Assembly: GCA_963576475.1 (NCBI GenBank)
Contig: OY754977.1
Location: forward strand, 13,826,743-13,890,742
Length of the DNA: 64,000 nucleotides
Source: Molanna angustata
Lineage: Eukaryota; Arthropoda; Insecta; Trichoptera; Molannidae
Direction: 5' to 3'
Part shown: positions 43,740 to 55,937 of the stretch, one piece after another
How the letters are laid out: each line of letters opens with the position of its first letter
How positions within the stretch are numbered: position 1 is the stretch's first letter
The notes under the pieces: model-generated
Seen by the model: only the letters and a program-made list of their open reading frames with translations
Database searches by the model: none
Told to the model about the DNA's origin: nothing
Program-made: the position numbers and the translations under genes

Positions 43740-44040
43740 GCGGGAAATAAAAAAAATTGACCGTAGAGGGCGGGAAAATGAAAGGCGGAGTTTTCCTCAA
43801 GATTCCTACAGTTTGAAAAACGAGGTAAGTCATCATAATACGCGAGCAAACTTTAATGTTCCATGAATATTTAAATATTATAATGTAGCTACGGGCGGAC
43901 GTGACGTAGAGAGACGAGGTACGAATTAAATTCCCGTGGCTACTGATTTGCTCCGCTGGCTACCGGCCGCATTATCACGCCTGTCTCGTTCACGTCCGGT
44001 CGTCGTTCGAGAGGAAGTTCTCGGTCCTCGATGCTTACAA
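43740..44040. promoter_or_regulatory. GC/CpG-rich patch, possible promoter or first exon of an unseen gene
   Basis: Within strongly AT-rich DNA, 43890-44035 is rich in CG dinucleotides (gggcggacgtgacgtaga, ctggctaccggccgcatta, cacgtccggtcgtcgttcga) and includes a TGACGTA CRE-like core. No long open frame. Could be a promoter, a 5' UTR exon or part of a GC-rich repeat. Confidence 0.35.
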
Positions 44041-45820
44041 TATATTCCGAACAATAATATTTTTTGTATGACATGTATTCTTAAATCTGTAAAATTGATC
44101 TAAGCAGCATTACTGTAAGTCTTACTTTTTTTTTCATCAATCCTACAATCTATTTCTTATTTATTGCATCTTATTGTATTGGTCTATTCTCCATAGGCTC
44201 CCAAGCAGAGCACTCTGAGTCAATTGGAGTCAAATCACATTGATAATAATTACAGAATTATTTATTTAATTGAACACACAAGCGATTTTATTTAGTCATA
44301 TCTTTCTTATATTATAGGTAGTATTAATATAAATATATTATAACTAAACATATAAATCAGATTCATTATATTGATACTTTCCCCTATAATAGGACCCCTG
44401 CCAAAGGCAATATCATGATATAGAAAATTATGGGAAATTTAGAATAGGGATCGCAGGTATCGGTTTTAGAAACAGTGAAACCATAAATTTATATTTCTTA
44501 TGTGTTTTTTCTGATTTTCAGCAGAATTGTCCGTTGATGAAGAATTTTCTAAATATATAAAAAATACTGCGTTATATTCTCATAAACTGTGGAAATGGAT
44601 TAAATACTTCCTAACTTTACGCAAATATTTTTATAAATACAATTTTTAAAATAGTGCTAAGTGACAAAAACTATTTTTCAGAGTCTTTCTCATATAAAGA
44701 ATTTTATGGTTCCGCATCGCATTACCTCAAATATTTAAAAACTATCCATAGAGATACGAGAGAATACGATCTTATCGAATAAAAATCGGATTTTTTACAT
44801 ATGAAGTGTTGTTAGAATCGCCCATATTGTTGACAATCTTGAATAAATCACTTGTTAAAATATTCTAATGAACATAACAATCGTTGTATTTATACAAATG
44901 AAATTTTATATCATATTATATAAAAACTTCAAATTTATGAAATTGACATTTTAATAAAAATCATATACTTTATAAAACATTGAAATTTTAGTTTTATATA
45001 AGTCTCATTTGTAAAATCTTATTTTTATAATCTAAAAAGTAGAGAATCACTTTTTAAATTGGAAAAAATACATATTCTACCTATAATCACTAAATACACA
45101 AAATGAAAATTACATGCAGATTTTGACTTTTTAAATTTGAATTCAAAATATATTATTTAATTAGTTAATAAGTTTTTTTAATCAAGAACTATCATTATTT
45201 CTGATTGACATTTTTTCTATTTTGATTCTGTATGGATCATTTTCATTCCAATTTCACCAATACTTGTTTCACCATATTTTAATTGCTTCGAAATTTTTCA
45301 TATGCCAACTGCTTATACTGCCCCGAGTAAAATCATTTTTATCGATAACAGTGTCAAAATGTTTCTCATAAGTAAAAATAATCTTGAAAGTAATTATTTT
45401 TATTTTTGATAATATAGTAAAGACACCTTCATGTTAGGCATGTGTGAATATTTATTGTTCATTTATCTAATTGCTTAATTTGAATAAAACATGGATATCA
45501 AATTCCATATTCTACCACTATTTAAATGTACCTTTTTTAAATTATAAATTTGGCTTGTGTACAAAAAAATTTAAATCAGTTATCAAAAGTTTCTTGACTC
45601 AATTTTTTATGACACTTTAGTTTTTTAACACGTTGACTTGAAACAATTTATTCTGGGTGGTTGTATTATTTTCATACTTGTATAAACTTATTTGGGGATT
45701 ATAATTTATCTGGTTATTTGACCAAATAGTAAAAATAAATATAAAATAACTGTTAATGCTTGTTTTATTTTCCAAACCTTCAACATCAAAATATGGTACA
45801 GAATATATTATGTTGAATGC
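44041..45820. other. AT-rich non-coding
   Basis: No supported gene or element. Confidence 0.6.
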
Positions 45821-45824
45821 ACTC

Positions 45825-46115
45825 CGATGGTTCGGACATGTACATATATGTATAGAATAAATTATAAACGACTGACAAAGAAAGTATACAAGGCTGAAAA
45901 CAATGGAATGAGAAGTAGAAGCCTGCCGAGAAAGAGTTGGGAAAAATGAGATTTTGAAACATGAAATATACGAAGTCAGAATAAAAGAAGAGCATGTATG
46001 ACGCAATGTATGGATGCAAATGAGGCAAAAAAATATATGTCGAGATAGACGAGTCTGGCGTTCGGTTCTCTCTTCCTACCCCAAACAGGGAAATGTCGTG
46101 ATGGTTGGTATGAAT
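45825..46115 (+). mobile_element. RTE-like LINE 3' fragment
   Basis: Decayed + strand copy of the C-terminus: tggttcggacatgt (WFGH), then ICRDRRVWRSVLSSYPKQGN and a TATG-type end. Frames broken. Confidence 0.75.
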
Positions 46116-46356
46116 ATTTGTTGGAAAAATATGAATCATCAAATAAATTATCTGAAACTCAACAAAGCAATTGCTATAAATAATATCGTAATAAATATTT
46201 AAAACAAATAAATGTTAATTGCAACAATTACTGACGATATTATTACTGCATGTAACATGTACTGATGATATTATTGCATGTAACACATGAGATCCAACTG
46301 TCGATGGCTATAGTATGTATAATTGAAGAATACATACCAAACTATAATCACTTAAA

Positions 46357-48305
46357 TTTATTACACCAGCAATTTTTGGGAAACAGATCACGCTTATTAA
46401 CCAGGTTAAATACAAGAACCAGCAAGAACCAGCTAAGTAGGTTACAGAGACTTAAATGTATGGGAATTACGGGTGCAATAAGAACAGCACCAACAGCTGC
46501 TTTAGAGGTCCTTCTTGGCCTCTCTTCAAAAAGTGATTAAAGCAAAGGCGAGGCTTAGACTATACAGATTAGTTAGTAACGTCCTTTAGATTCATAAATA
46601 TATAGGTTACGGCCATACAAATTTTAGTGGGGACAAATGTTACCAAGATATCACTTCCAAAAACCATTCACAGACAATAACCCTACGTACGAAGAATGGG
46701 ATGGGAAAAAGGAATATAAACCAAAATAGCAGAGATTGATCTGGTACACTGATGGATCAAAAACCAGCAAGGGCACTGGAGTAGGGGGCATTGCTGGGGA
46801 ACCAAGATTAATTTTTCATGTAGTTTTGGACAATGCCCAACTGTATTTCAGGCATAATTTTATGCAATCATAAAATGTGAATGTGAGGATATAAATAGGA
46901 ACTACAAAAACAGGAACATTTATATTTTATCAGACAGCCAGGCAGCCCTTAAGGGACTATAATCATACCAGGTAACATTAAAACTGGTATGGGACTGTCT
47001 AAAGTACCTTGAAAGACTAGGCGAATACAACAAAATACATCTTGTATGGGTACCTGAGGTGCGATTCTCGTTCGTTTTTAGCTATCCATAACGCCTTAAA
47101 ATCCATAAGATCCTTAAAATTCTTAAAATTATGGAAAACGCGATTCTCATTTCAATTTGTAGTGATAGTAAAAGGGATACTATCCTTCGCAGGTACCCAT
47201 ACCGTGGCGCTCGCATTAGAGGTGTCACTAACGCTTAGCGCTATCCATAGCATCGATCTGTCACTTCACTGACATTTCAATATTATTTCAATCATTTACA
47301 CACGTTCATAATTTCAAATATAAAAATAATTCATGCACTATAATATTCAATAACATCCTAGGGTAAACTCGTATTTTGAAGGGAGTTGAAACTAACTTGA
47401 TAAAAATAACAATGCATCTAATGAAAAATAAAAGAAAAAATCACTGTACAAATGAATAATAATAATAATAATGCAAAAACAATTGTGTATAAAGGCCAAG
47501 TATCTAATTAAGATGAATAGAAAGAATGTAAAACCAATTAGAATACATTCAATGTCTTCAAATACCTAATATTTATTTAAAATAAATCCTTTATCACATG
47601 AATTTACTGGTAAAAATATGGATACTATCCATAGAATCCATACATCATTCTGTATGGACACCTATCACTCACGCGAGAACAAGAATCGCATTTATTGGCA
47701 TAGCATTCTTTCAAAAGCGCTAGTAGCCATAATTTCCTATCCATAACAACAGTTAAGGATTTAAACGAGAATTGCGCCTCTGAGCACAAAGGTATAGAGA
47801 GCAAATAAGCTAGCCAAAAAGAAATCAAGGCTACCTTATCTGCAACTACGATTTAAAAATCGATTAAAGACTGGAAAACAGTTCAGCATAGAGAATTCTG
47901 GAAAGCGACAAATTCTAAATTCCAGATGTGGAAAACGACAGGCGAAAGAATTCATTGAAGGGCCCTCTAAAAAAATGACAAGGAATCTGCTAAATCTCAG
48001 CAGAGAGCAATAGAGAACAATGACTGGTTGATTCACTGGTCACTGTCATCTGAAAAGAAACCATTACATAAAGGCAATCGCTGATGAACCATACTGCAGA
48101 AAGTGTTAACAATAGGAAGAGACACCTGGGAGCCTTTATACTAAAACCCAAGTACGTGGGAGGCATCTCAATTTGCAAAATATGGGACTTTATTTAAGAA
48201 AACGAACGTTTATTGAAATGATAACCTTAAAGGGAGGTGCACAACAGATCAAACATGGTCGCAGTGCAGGGGCGAAAGGTCCCACTTCTATACAATAATA
48301 ATAAA
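46357..48305 (+). mobile_element. I/LOA-type LINE with RNase H, 5'-truncated, inside foldback A
   Basis: Decayed + strand frames: LQRLKCMGITGAIRTAPTAA then EVLLGLSS (post-RT), WYTDGSKTSKGTGVGGIAG and YILSDSQAALKG (RNase H with Asp and DSQAAL), HLVWVPE|HKGIE (interrupted by a MITE), and GHCHLKRNHYIKAIADEPYC then RKC (C-terminal knuckle). The 3' end is caataataataaa. Flanked by CACTTAAA at 46349-46356 and 48306-48313, a target-site duplication. Confidence 0.85.
47059..47779. mobile_element. MITE inserted in the LINE RNase H domain, CTGAG target duplication
   Basis: Termini GGTGCGATTCTCGTT (left) and AACGAGAATTGCGCC (right) are near-perfect inverse complements; sub-terminal tatccata strings are also inverted. 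CTGAG flanks it at 47054-47058 and 47780-47784. The left flank encodes WVPE and the right flank (E)HKGIE, so excision restores the RNase H reading. 721 bp, non-coding. Confidence 0.88.
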
Positions 48306-49319
48306 CACTTAAACACAAATTTAGAAACATTTTGAGATATTTTGTATTCTATATAAAAATTGTAGGTATGTATGTTAGGATAGGATAGTATGGAGGTCGG
48401 TCTTTTTTCCTACCGAGAATATGAAAACAGGATGATGGTATGTATGTTTGGAGATGGTATGTATGTAAGTATCATACTGTTGAGTCCCCGTAGATATTGT
48501 GTAGTGAATACTGCCTTACTAATTGTATGAAACGATGTCGAAACTCAATAAAAACTAAACTAAATAACTATAACAGCCTAATTTTCCAAAGTTTTTAAAA
48601 ATATCGAAAAATACCGAAACACTCCAACTGAATATGAACATTGTAGTTGTAGTTGTACATCTCAAATTTTTTTAAACAATTTTAATTTAAAAATTGATTT
48701 TATTGACGACATCGTTTCATGCAATTAGTAATGCAGTATATACTACACAATATCTCACTCAATAGTTTGAAACATACTTAATCTACAAACATACATACAT
48801 CGATCTGTTTTCATATTCTGCGTAGGAAAAACAGACTGACCTCCATACGATCCTATCCTGACATACATACCTATATGTAGAAAAAAATATTTTAAAATAT
48901 TTATTAATTTGTGTTTATTAAGTGTTTATAGTTTTGTACGTATTCTTCATGCATCGACAGTTGGATATCATGTATAACATGTAACTAGTTATTTAAACTA
49001 AAACAATTTTTGATTATTTTTATTATAAAAAAATAATAAAATATTCAAAATTTTATAGATTTATTTCAAATTTTAAGAATATATTCTTTATAATCATGAA
49101 AATTTATGTTAATCATGAAAATTTATTCGCTTGATAATAAGCTGAATCATCATCACCATCTATTGAGTGACCAAGAAACTTTTTTTTGTAACACCATCTT
49201 TTGAGAAATCGGTTTGTAAATCTAATAGTTTTATAGTTGCTTATACGCAAACATTGGATTAGAACATGACTTAATTATCCAACTGTCGATTTGTTCAAGA
49301 AAATTTATTTCTATTAAAA

Positions 49320-49435
49320 TATTGACACTGTATCAAGCCAAGATACACGGTATTTGTATGCCAGGTCTATATTTTTCACGGTTTTTTCAACTTTTTAAGT
49401 AAAAAAAACACCAACATAGAGGATTCGCAGCTTAT
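49320..49435 (-). repeat. Dispersed repeat E, copy 3 (minus)
   Basis: Minus strand ctatgttggtgttttttttac ... tagacctggcatacaaa ... cgtgtatcttgg matches two tandem copies at 58610-58905. Confidence 0.7.
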
Positions 49436-49439
49436 ATTA

Positions 49440-49990
49440 TGTTATATTTATTTATTTATTTATAAACGGCATCAAATGCCTTTTACATACATAGATAAAA
49501 ACACATATTGGTGATAAAAATACTAAGAATAAGAAAAAAAACAATTAAGTATACACTTAGCAAACAAAAACTTGTACCTAAACAGTAAGACAATAAATGA
49601 AAAAAAACAATAGATGTAAGCGAACATAAAATGTTAAACATATGGACTCAAAATAAACCAAAACAGTAAATTTTAAAATAAAAACCAGTAAATTCAAAAA
49701 TAAAAAAAAAACAATAGACGTAAGCAAACATATAAAAATTAAGTACCTACATATGGACTCAAAATCAACCAAAACATTTTATAAGTATTATAAACAGAAA
49801 AAATAGCAGTGTCGTGTAAATTATAAATAAACAAAAAAAGATATACAAAAAAAACAAACATTTAACAATCGAAAATATACAAATCCGTACTGAAAATATC
49901 ACAAGTTGTTTCTATCATAAAAAAATGTGTATATCGTCCGTTTATATTTATTATTTGACAGCATAAAAATGTCACCTAAATGAGACCTAT
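49440..49990 (-). mobile_element. LINE 3' end (jockey-like), minus strand
   Basis: Edge is (ATTT)n followed by ataaacggcatcaaatgccttttaca, the reverse of the TGTAAAAGCC...(TAAA)n ends seen elsewhere here. The minus strand near 49990-49900 may encode a C-terminal scrap. Interior is A-rich and non-coding. Confidence 0.6.
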
Positions 49991-51015
49991 ACCTATATGA
50001 ATTCCGAGGAGAACATTTAGTGTGTCTGTGTGCAAATACATTTGTACCATAATTTTTGGTTTCGACAAAATAATAACTGAAAACCGAAATTTCATTTCAT
50101 ACATAATAGTAACCTTCAATTGTCCACTTATTTGACAAATGCTTAAAAGCAACCGATTTCAACCATTGTTGTGATAAATAATAGTTTTAAAATTTGGCCA
50201 ATTAAAATCAATCCATGTTCGAAATGTGCTCAATTGTGTACATTTTAATGATTATGATCGTAAATGAATTTTCGACAGCGAGTTGATAATTTACAAAAGA
50301 TTTGTTGCTCATTTAGTCGGTAATTAATATGAGTTTAATTAATTTGAAATATTTGTATGTAGGTTTGGCTTAATATTACATAATTGGTAACGGAAACCCT
50401 AGAAAATTGCTTCACTGCCGCTTAATTAATTTAGTTGAAAGGTTTATACTGTGGACTTCAATTAAAATTTAACCCTAATCAATGAATGAGTCGATTTGAA
50501 TTTTGGTCATGTGTTTAATCTACCTGAATCATTATTATACTGAGAACCCGTTTGCACATTGGTACGATGCACATTCCTCTACCGATCTGTCCTACAATGA
50601 TATCAAATCAAATTGTGTAGGTACATAATATAAGATTTAATTAATGAAAAATCAAATACAAGTCATATTTATATACATGATTTGTAAAGGTATTTTTTAC
50701 TTATTTCAATGTTGTTTTTTTTCGTTAAGGATAAAAAATATATCAAGTAAAAAAATCAAGATGTTGTTAGTAAACTAAAGATTGTTTAGAAACATCATAT
50801 AACATTTAATTAGTTTAAGTTTATGGTTTCGTGAAACTTGTTCGCTAGTTTTCATAACATTTGAATTACAGAATTGGCGATCCAGTAGATACCTTCCTAA
50901 TACATATTTTTTGATGTTATGTTTTGTTAATAATATAAAAGAGATAAGGGAAAAGTAAGTAAATATGAATGTTATAAATACCGAGAAATAAAATGAATGT
51001 GCCATATTATGAAAT
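49991..51015. other. AT-rich, possible LINE scrap at 50780-50905 (minus)
   Basis: Minus strand SNVMKTSEQVSRNHKLKLIK then CYMMF resembles a LINE segment (R.L.L..LI.CY) but is very short. Otherwise nothing. Confidence 0.35.
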
Positions 51016-51019
51016 TATA

Positions 51020-51365
51020 TGCAAAAGTAATCGATAGTCGACGATTAATGACGATACAGCAATCTGCACCGAAGACAATTGACTCCCTACAGCAAGCCTT
51101 TCTGTCGTGAAAGTGCCAGTTACAGAGCCCTAGTGTTGAGTGTGAATAAAACACAGTTTATGGCTTGCAATGTTCTTCACACAGACACTGACCCAAGCAC
51201 TGATTTGCAGCCATTGCTCAAGTCACGAGATGTGATGAATACAAGTATCTTGGGAACATGATATATGAGTCTTGAGGCCTGAGAATCAACATTCAGCACC
51301 GTTTTGCTGCAGCCTGGCTTAAATGGAGACTGGTGACTGGTGTTATGAGAAGTGACTGGTGTGAA
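51020..51365 (+). mobile_element. RTE-like LINE fragment after the RT domain
   Basis: + strand in broken frames: EYKYLGNMIYES, then NIQHRFAAAWLKWRLVTGVM. The (F)KYLG..I and AW.KWR..TGV motifs are typical of RTE ORF2 downstream of the catalytic box. Confidence 0.75.
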
Positions 51366-52103
51366 GATGAAGTTTTTATTTTGTAAAATTCAACTTTAAA
51401 TTATGTCTATAATTAAAAGTAAAACACTTTTTTTGATTCTACATGAATTTAATTTATGCAATAGGCCTATTTCGCCTTGTTGGGGAATTAAGATAAGCTC
51501 TTATGTGACAAAAAAAAAATTTTTGAAGTAGGCAAAACCTACTTCAAAAAGTAAAAGAAGAAAATATCTAGTGTTACGTAGTAATTAGTTTTGATGATTT
51601 AATAGAAACTGTACAGACCTCTTATAAAGTCTTAAGGAACAAAACAGAATCAACACTAATAACCATTTAGTTCCATCACTTGCCCATAAGCAAACCATTC
51701 CTATTTTGGGTCATTCCTATCTTAAAAGGCTTTATGTGGTTTAACATCCAAGAAGATTGATCAATCTTGCCGTATCATTGTAGAATTATGATGCATGTAT
51801 TTTGCTCACCTTAAATAATATTTAATGATACCTATCTTTTCAGAGGAAATGTATTTTCATGGAAGGGACATTGCTTATTTAAATAATTTAAATCTTAAGG
51901 AATTTTTGATTTTTGTATCAAAACGTAGAAAATTATGCAAATAATCTTGTAGAGAATTTTGAAATAAATCTTACAAGTACAGAGGCTTACCATCTTATTA
52001 GACTCAGTGAAATATTACTACCTATACGAACCTTTGAAAAGCATTCGTAAAAAAGGATTTATACTCCTTGAAGGCTGACGAAGAAGAAGAAGAAGAAATT
52101 ACT

Positions 52104-52445
52104 TTTTACTTCTCACTATCAAGTTATTCCATAAAGATGTTCAAATTAAAATTTTGTATGGAAAATTTACAGCATTTTCACGAAATGAGTTTGTTAGATT
52201 ATTTTTTAATTAAATATTTTAGTATGAAAACTAGAAAATTCTTCAATGCCATTTTATAAAAGTGATATGTTTTTTACCAATTTGAAATTAGTAAACAACA
52301 ATTTCAGATATTAAGTTTCCTGAGCTTGTGGTCACTTTCAATTGTTTGACAGTTAAAAAATTGAGAAACACTATTCAGATATCCTTCAAAACCTAATGGG
52401 GTCGTAGCGAGTATAAGATATAAAAATTTACAAAACTTCAAAAGA
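52104..52445 (-). mobile_element. MITE family 1, copy 3, partial, minus strand
   Basis: Left edge tttttacttctcactat matches the inverted terminus of copy 2. The body is the inverse complement of 6207-6500. The part matching the first 225 bp of copy 1 is missing, and the RTE-like LINE starts immediately to the right. Confidence 0.85.
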
Positions 52446-52449
52446 ACTA

Positions 52450-54330
52450 AAAGAGTAATCTAGTAAATAAACGACAAAGTAGAATAAAAACGCTGTTTAC
52501 AGTACAATTTGTAATAATTTCTTGAGTTGAATATTTTTTACCTTGTGCGCTTTCATACAATTTTTTGAAATATTCACACCACCTCTCTTTCACACTTTCG
52601 TTATCTATCACCATATTTCCATTTTTATCATTTATACACTTTGAACCTTTTACTTCCCCTTGTTTTCGCTTAGCTATGCCTTTCCAGAACATTTTCTGGA
52701 AAGGCATAGCTAAGAAGTGACACAGTAAGACAGAGGACATGGATTATTGATGAGAATGAGAGAGATGAAATAACGGAAAAAGAGGTAAAAAAAGCGGTTA
52801 ATCACGCGAAAACGGGTAAAGCCGCTGGAGTGGATTGTGTGGCAGTCGAATTTATCAAGTATTGCCGTAAAATATCAACAGAGTGGTGTTTATCGCATTT
52901 CAATAAATGTTGGGAAGCTGGGTACACTCCGTCGGATTGGAGAAATGCAGTTGTAGTTCCTCTTTTCAAAGGGAAGGGATCAAAACTCGACTGCAAAAAC
53001 TATAGAGCTATCAGGTTGTTAAGTTTGGTTGGCAAGATGTATGGAAGAATTATTAATAAGAGAATACGCAAGATTACGGAATGCAAGATATGGGATGCTC
53101 AAGGTGCCTTTGTAGGGGGCAGAGGATGTATCGATCAAATTTTCTCTTTACGTATGGCTACAGAAAAGGTTCTGCATAAAAACCAGAAACTTTTCTGTGC
53201 GTTCATTGACCTAGAGAAGGCATATGATAAAGTGGATACAAAAAAATTGTGGGATATCCTATCAATATATGGAGTGAATAGCAAACTAATACGTGCCGTT
53301 GCGTCTCTGTATAAAAATAGTGGAGCCTGTGTCCGTGTCAACGATGCGTTGGCAACATGGTTCCCTAAATAAAGGAGTGAAGCAAGGCTGCGTATTATCC
53401 TCATGGCTGTTCAATCTGTATATTGATCACTGCTTTAGGATATTGAAGATTGAAAATAAAGGTCTGAAACTAAGTACTGTAAACGTACGTGATTTGATGT
53501 ATGCAGATGACAAAGTGGTGATTGCTGAATTTGCGGATGAGCTACAGTATTTAGTGAATAAAGTGTATGAAGGATGCCTGCAAAATGGACTGAGAATGAA
53601 TTTAGAAAATCTAAGATATTGGTATTTGAAAAGACTGAAAGTATAACTGCATGTATGATAAAAGTAGAGAACGAATGGCTAGAACAAGTTGAGGAATATT
53701 TATATTTGGGGAGTATGTTTGAACGGAATGGAAGACCTGATAAAGATATTGAAAGAAGAGTTATGGCAGGGAATAGAATAAACGGAGCACTCTGACTAGT
53801 AATGTCCGATCCAAACATCTGAAAGGAAGCCAAAATTGCAGTACACAATGCAATTGTGGTGCCTACTTTAACGTATGCTAGTGAAACATGGACCTGGCAA
53901 AAGACACATGAAAGTAGAATAAATGCTGTAGAAATGAGATCACTAAGAAAAGTATGTAATAGAACGATATATGATAGAATAAAAAATGAGGAAATAAGGA
54001 GAGAATGCAAGATAAAGAAGGATATTATATGTATGTGGTTTGGACATATAGAAAGAATGGACGATGAACGACTGACCAAAAAAATATATATGGGTGCAAG
54101 AGATGGTGTGAATTGCAGAGGTCGCCCCAGAAAGGGATGGCATGACCATGTGAATGATATTTTGAAAGAAGGAAACATAAAAAGTTTGAACAAACGACGA
54201 GCATGTATGAGACGATGCATGTATGTAAAGGAAGCCAGAAATGTGTGCAAAAATAGAGAAGTATGGCGCTCTATTCTCTCTGCTTACCCCGTAAGGGACA
54301 TAGCGTGATGGTATGTATGAATGTATATTT
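52450..54330 (+). mobile_element. RTE-like LINE with inverted 5' segment
   Basis: 52715-54308 (+) covers HAKTGKAAGVDCVAVEFIKY, NWR-like WRNAVVVPLFKGKGSKLD, CKNYRAIRLLSLVGKMYGRI, FCAFIDLEKAYDKVD, GVKQGCVLSSWLFNLYID, the YADD catalytic box (LMYADDKVV), YLYLGSMFERNGRPDKDIE, PTLTYASETWTWQKTHESRI, WFGHIERMDDERLTKKIY and GRPRKGWHDHVNDILKE, ending at TAG 54308-54310. Two frameshifts (near 53370 and 53620) and two stops (near 53796 and 53820) kill it. 52450-52714 is the upstream ORF segment in the opposite direction (INDKNGNMVIDNESVKERWC). TATG-type 3' tail. Confidence 0.92.
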
Positions 54331-54589
54331 TTTTCTCATTCTGATATAGGTATATTATATCAAATAAACAGTTAAAAATTATATACCTAAACCATTTTAT
54401 TGCTTCAACTGTACCTTCCCTAGTAGCACCGGGCATAGAAAAATGAAATTAAATCAAAAATCACCTTTGAAAAAGTAGGTACTAGTATTTCTGCATTCTC
54501 TTGAATATTGTGCCCTTACTCGCTTCACTCGCTTTACTCACACTCATTCACAGTGAACCTTAAACATACACGAATAATGTAGTCGTTTC

Positions 54590-54780
54590 TCAAACTCCTT
54601 TATCAAGACAGCTGCCCGACTGTGGATCGATCTTCCGAATTCCACTTTCTTACAACCCAGGTCTTTTAAAATCCAAATAAAAATTTATTTTTTAGCTGAT
54701 TGCAAACCCTACCCAACGCTAAGTAGCGCGCTTATTCGGAAAATTAGAATGGACCCATTTCCTTATAGCTGGTGTCTCTA
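54590..54780 (+). mobile_element. LINE C-terminal scrap
   Basis: + strand FSNSFIKTAARLWIDLPNST then RSFKIQIKIYFLADCKPYP: the F.N SF...A..LWN.LP....F......L C-terminus of jockey/CR1-like LINEs. Ends with TAA near 54780. Confidence 0.75.
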
Positions 54781-55454
54781 ATATTACTATTTTTTTTCTC
54801 ACAAACCTGTTTTAATTTTTCACAGAGTGTACATGATAATGGCATAGCTTTTTATACGTATATATTAAAAACGGTTTCGTAGATAATGGGTACCCAATAA
54901 GACCATATGAGGAAGAAATCGCCGAACTGTAATAGACTCGCCGTTTGCACAGGGTGTAGAGAAGTGTATAAAATACCAATTACAATACTGCCAAGACATT
55001 CTCACACATTCAACACTTACATAACACTACTTATGAAATGTATCAAATCCAATAAAACGTATTGAAATTGTAACAAACATTCGTGTAGGCGCTATTAAAG
55101 TGTATACAGTATATGTAGCATCGAAGGGAACACAAATCCGCACAAATATTCCTTAAAAGGATATTGTAAGGAGAATGTGTGTAAACGAAAGGATCCGTTT
55201 ATGTCCAAATTGGCTCGTTATCATTTTATTCTCCTCCTCCGTTATCCGGCAAAAACAAAGGCATCAAGTGTAAAAAGGCGGGAAAAGCAGATGTTTACCG
55301 AAAGAAAAGGTCTTTATGTGTAGAACAAAAAATATTTCGACATGTCATTATCTCTTTATATTATTGCGTTTATTCACTAGAATATTGCCTAAGTATTGTG
55401 TGTCGTAATCATAAAAGAAATTAAATATTATTTTTGATAAAATCTTTAACATCT
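54781..55454. other. AT-rich non-coding
   Basis: Nothing supported; a few less AT-rich stretches near 55200-55310. Confidence 0.5.
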
Positions 55455-55655
55455 CAATAGAGACGAAGTTGGAATATTATAGAAGAACATATCGTTTCAA
55501 AATTATCTATTTTTACTTTCGCCATCTATGAAGTAACGAATAAACCTTTTTGTACCGCAATCTATTGAGACGTATTTTTTATAAACAATGAAACAACAGT
55601 CCTTATACACGATGTAACAGTGTTCTCGCACAGATGTCACCCCTGAACTATACAT
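55455..55655. repeat. Dispersed repeat D, copy 2
   Basis: gagacgaagttggaatatta and caacagtccttatacacgat ... gcacagatgtcacccctgaac match 32818-33165. Confidence 0.7.
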
Positions 55656-55937
55656 ATTATATTATTTATATTAAATGTAAATAATTACTATTTATATTGT
55701 CTTTTGTATATTTGTTAAAAAGTATAATATTTTATACTTTTTCATAATAATATGATTATCCGCAAATATAAGAAAGATCACGTGGAGTGTTCGGGGTAAA
55801 AAAGTATTTTGTGTTTTTTTTTTAATAAAACAAAATCTGTGTAATCTAATGTTTCTGATTAGTAACAGCTGCAACATCCTTTTTAGGTGAAAAACCTTGG
55901 TGAAAAAAATATATTTATTGAGACAAGATTTATATAT

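Larger units (their letters stand above)
46274..48990. mobile_element. Foldback element family A, copy 1, carrying a nested LINE and MITE
   Basis: Left terminus 46274-46355 (gcatgtaacacatgagatcc, aactgtcgatggctatag) and right terminus 48905-48990 are long inverse complements. After the LINE insertion the arm continues at 48306-48545 (gataggatagtatggaggtc; gaaaacag; tgtatgaaacgatgtcg) and is mirrored at 48705-48870. So the element is mostly inverted repeat, about 760 bp without insertions. No coding frame. A second copy is at 55938-57235. Confidence 0.88.

Noticed and set aside
45617..46142. Antisense open frames of 118-129 codons
   Set aside because: They are reverse-strand shadows of the RTE-like fragment and AT-rich flank.
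53435..54250. 271-codon minus-strand open frame with many Ser/Phe/Ile
   Set aside because: Exact antisense of the RTE ORF2 region; the + strand carries the RT motifs.
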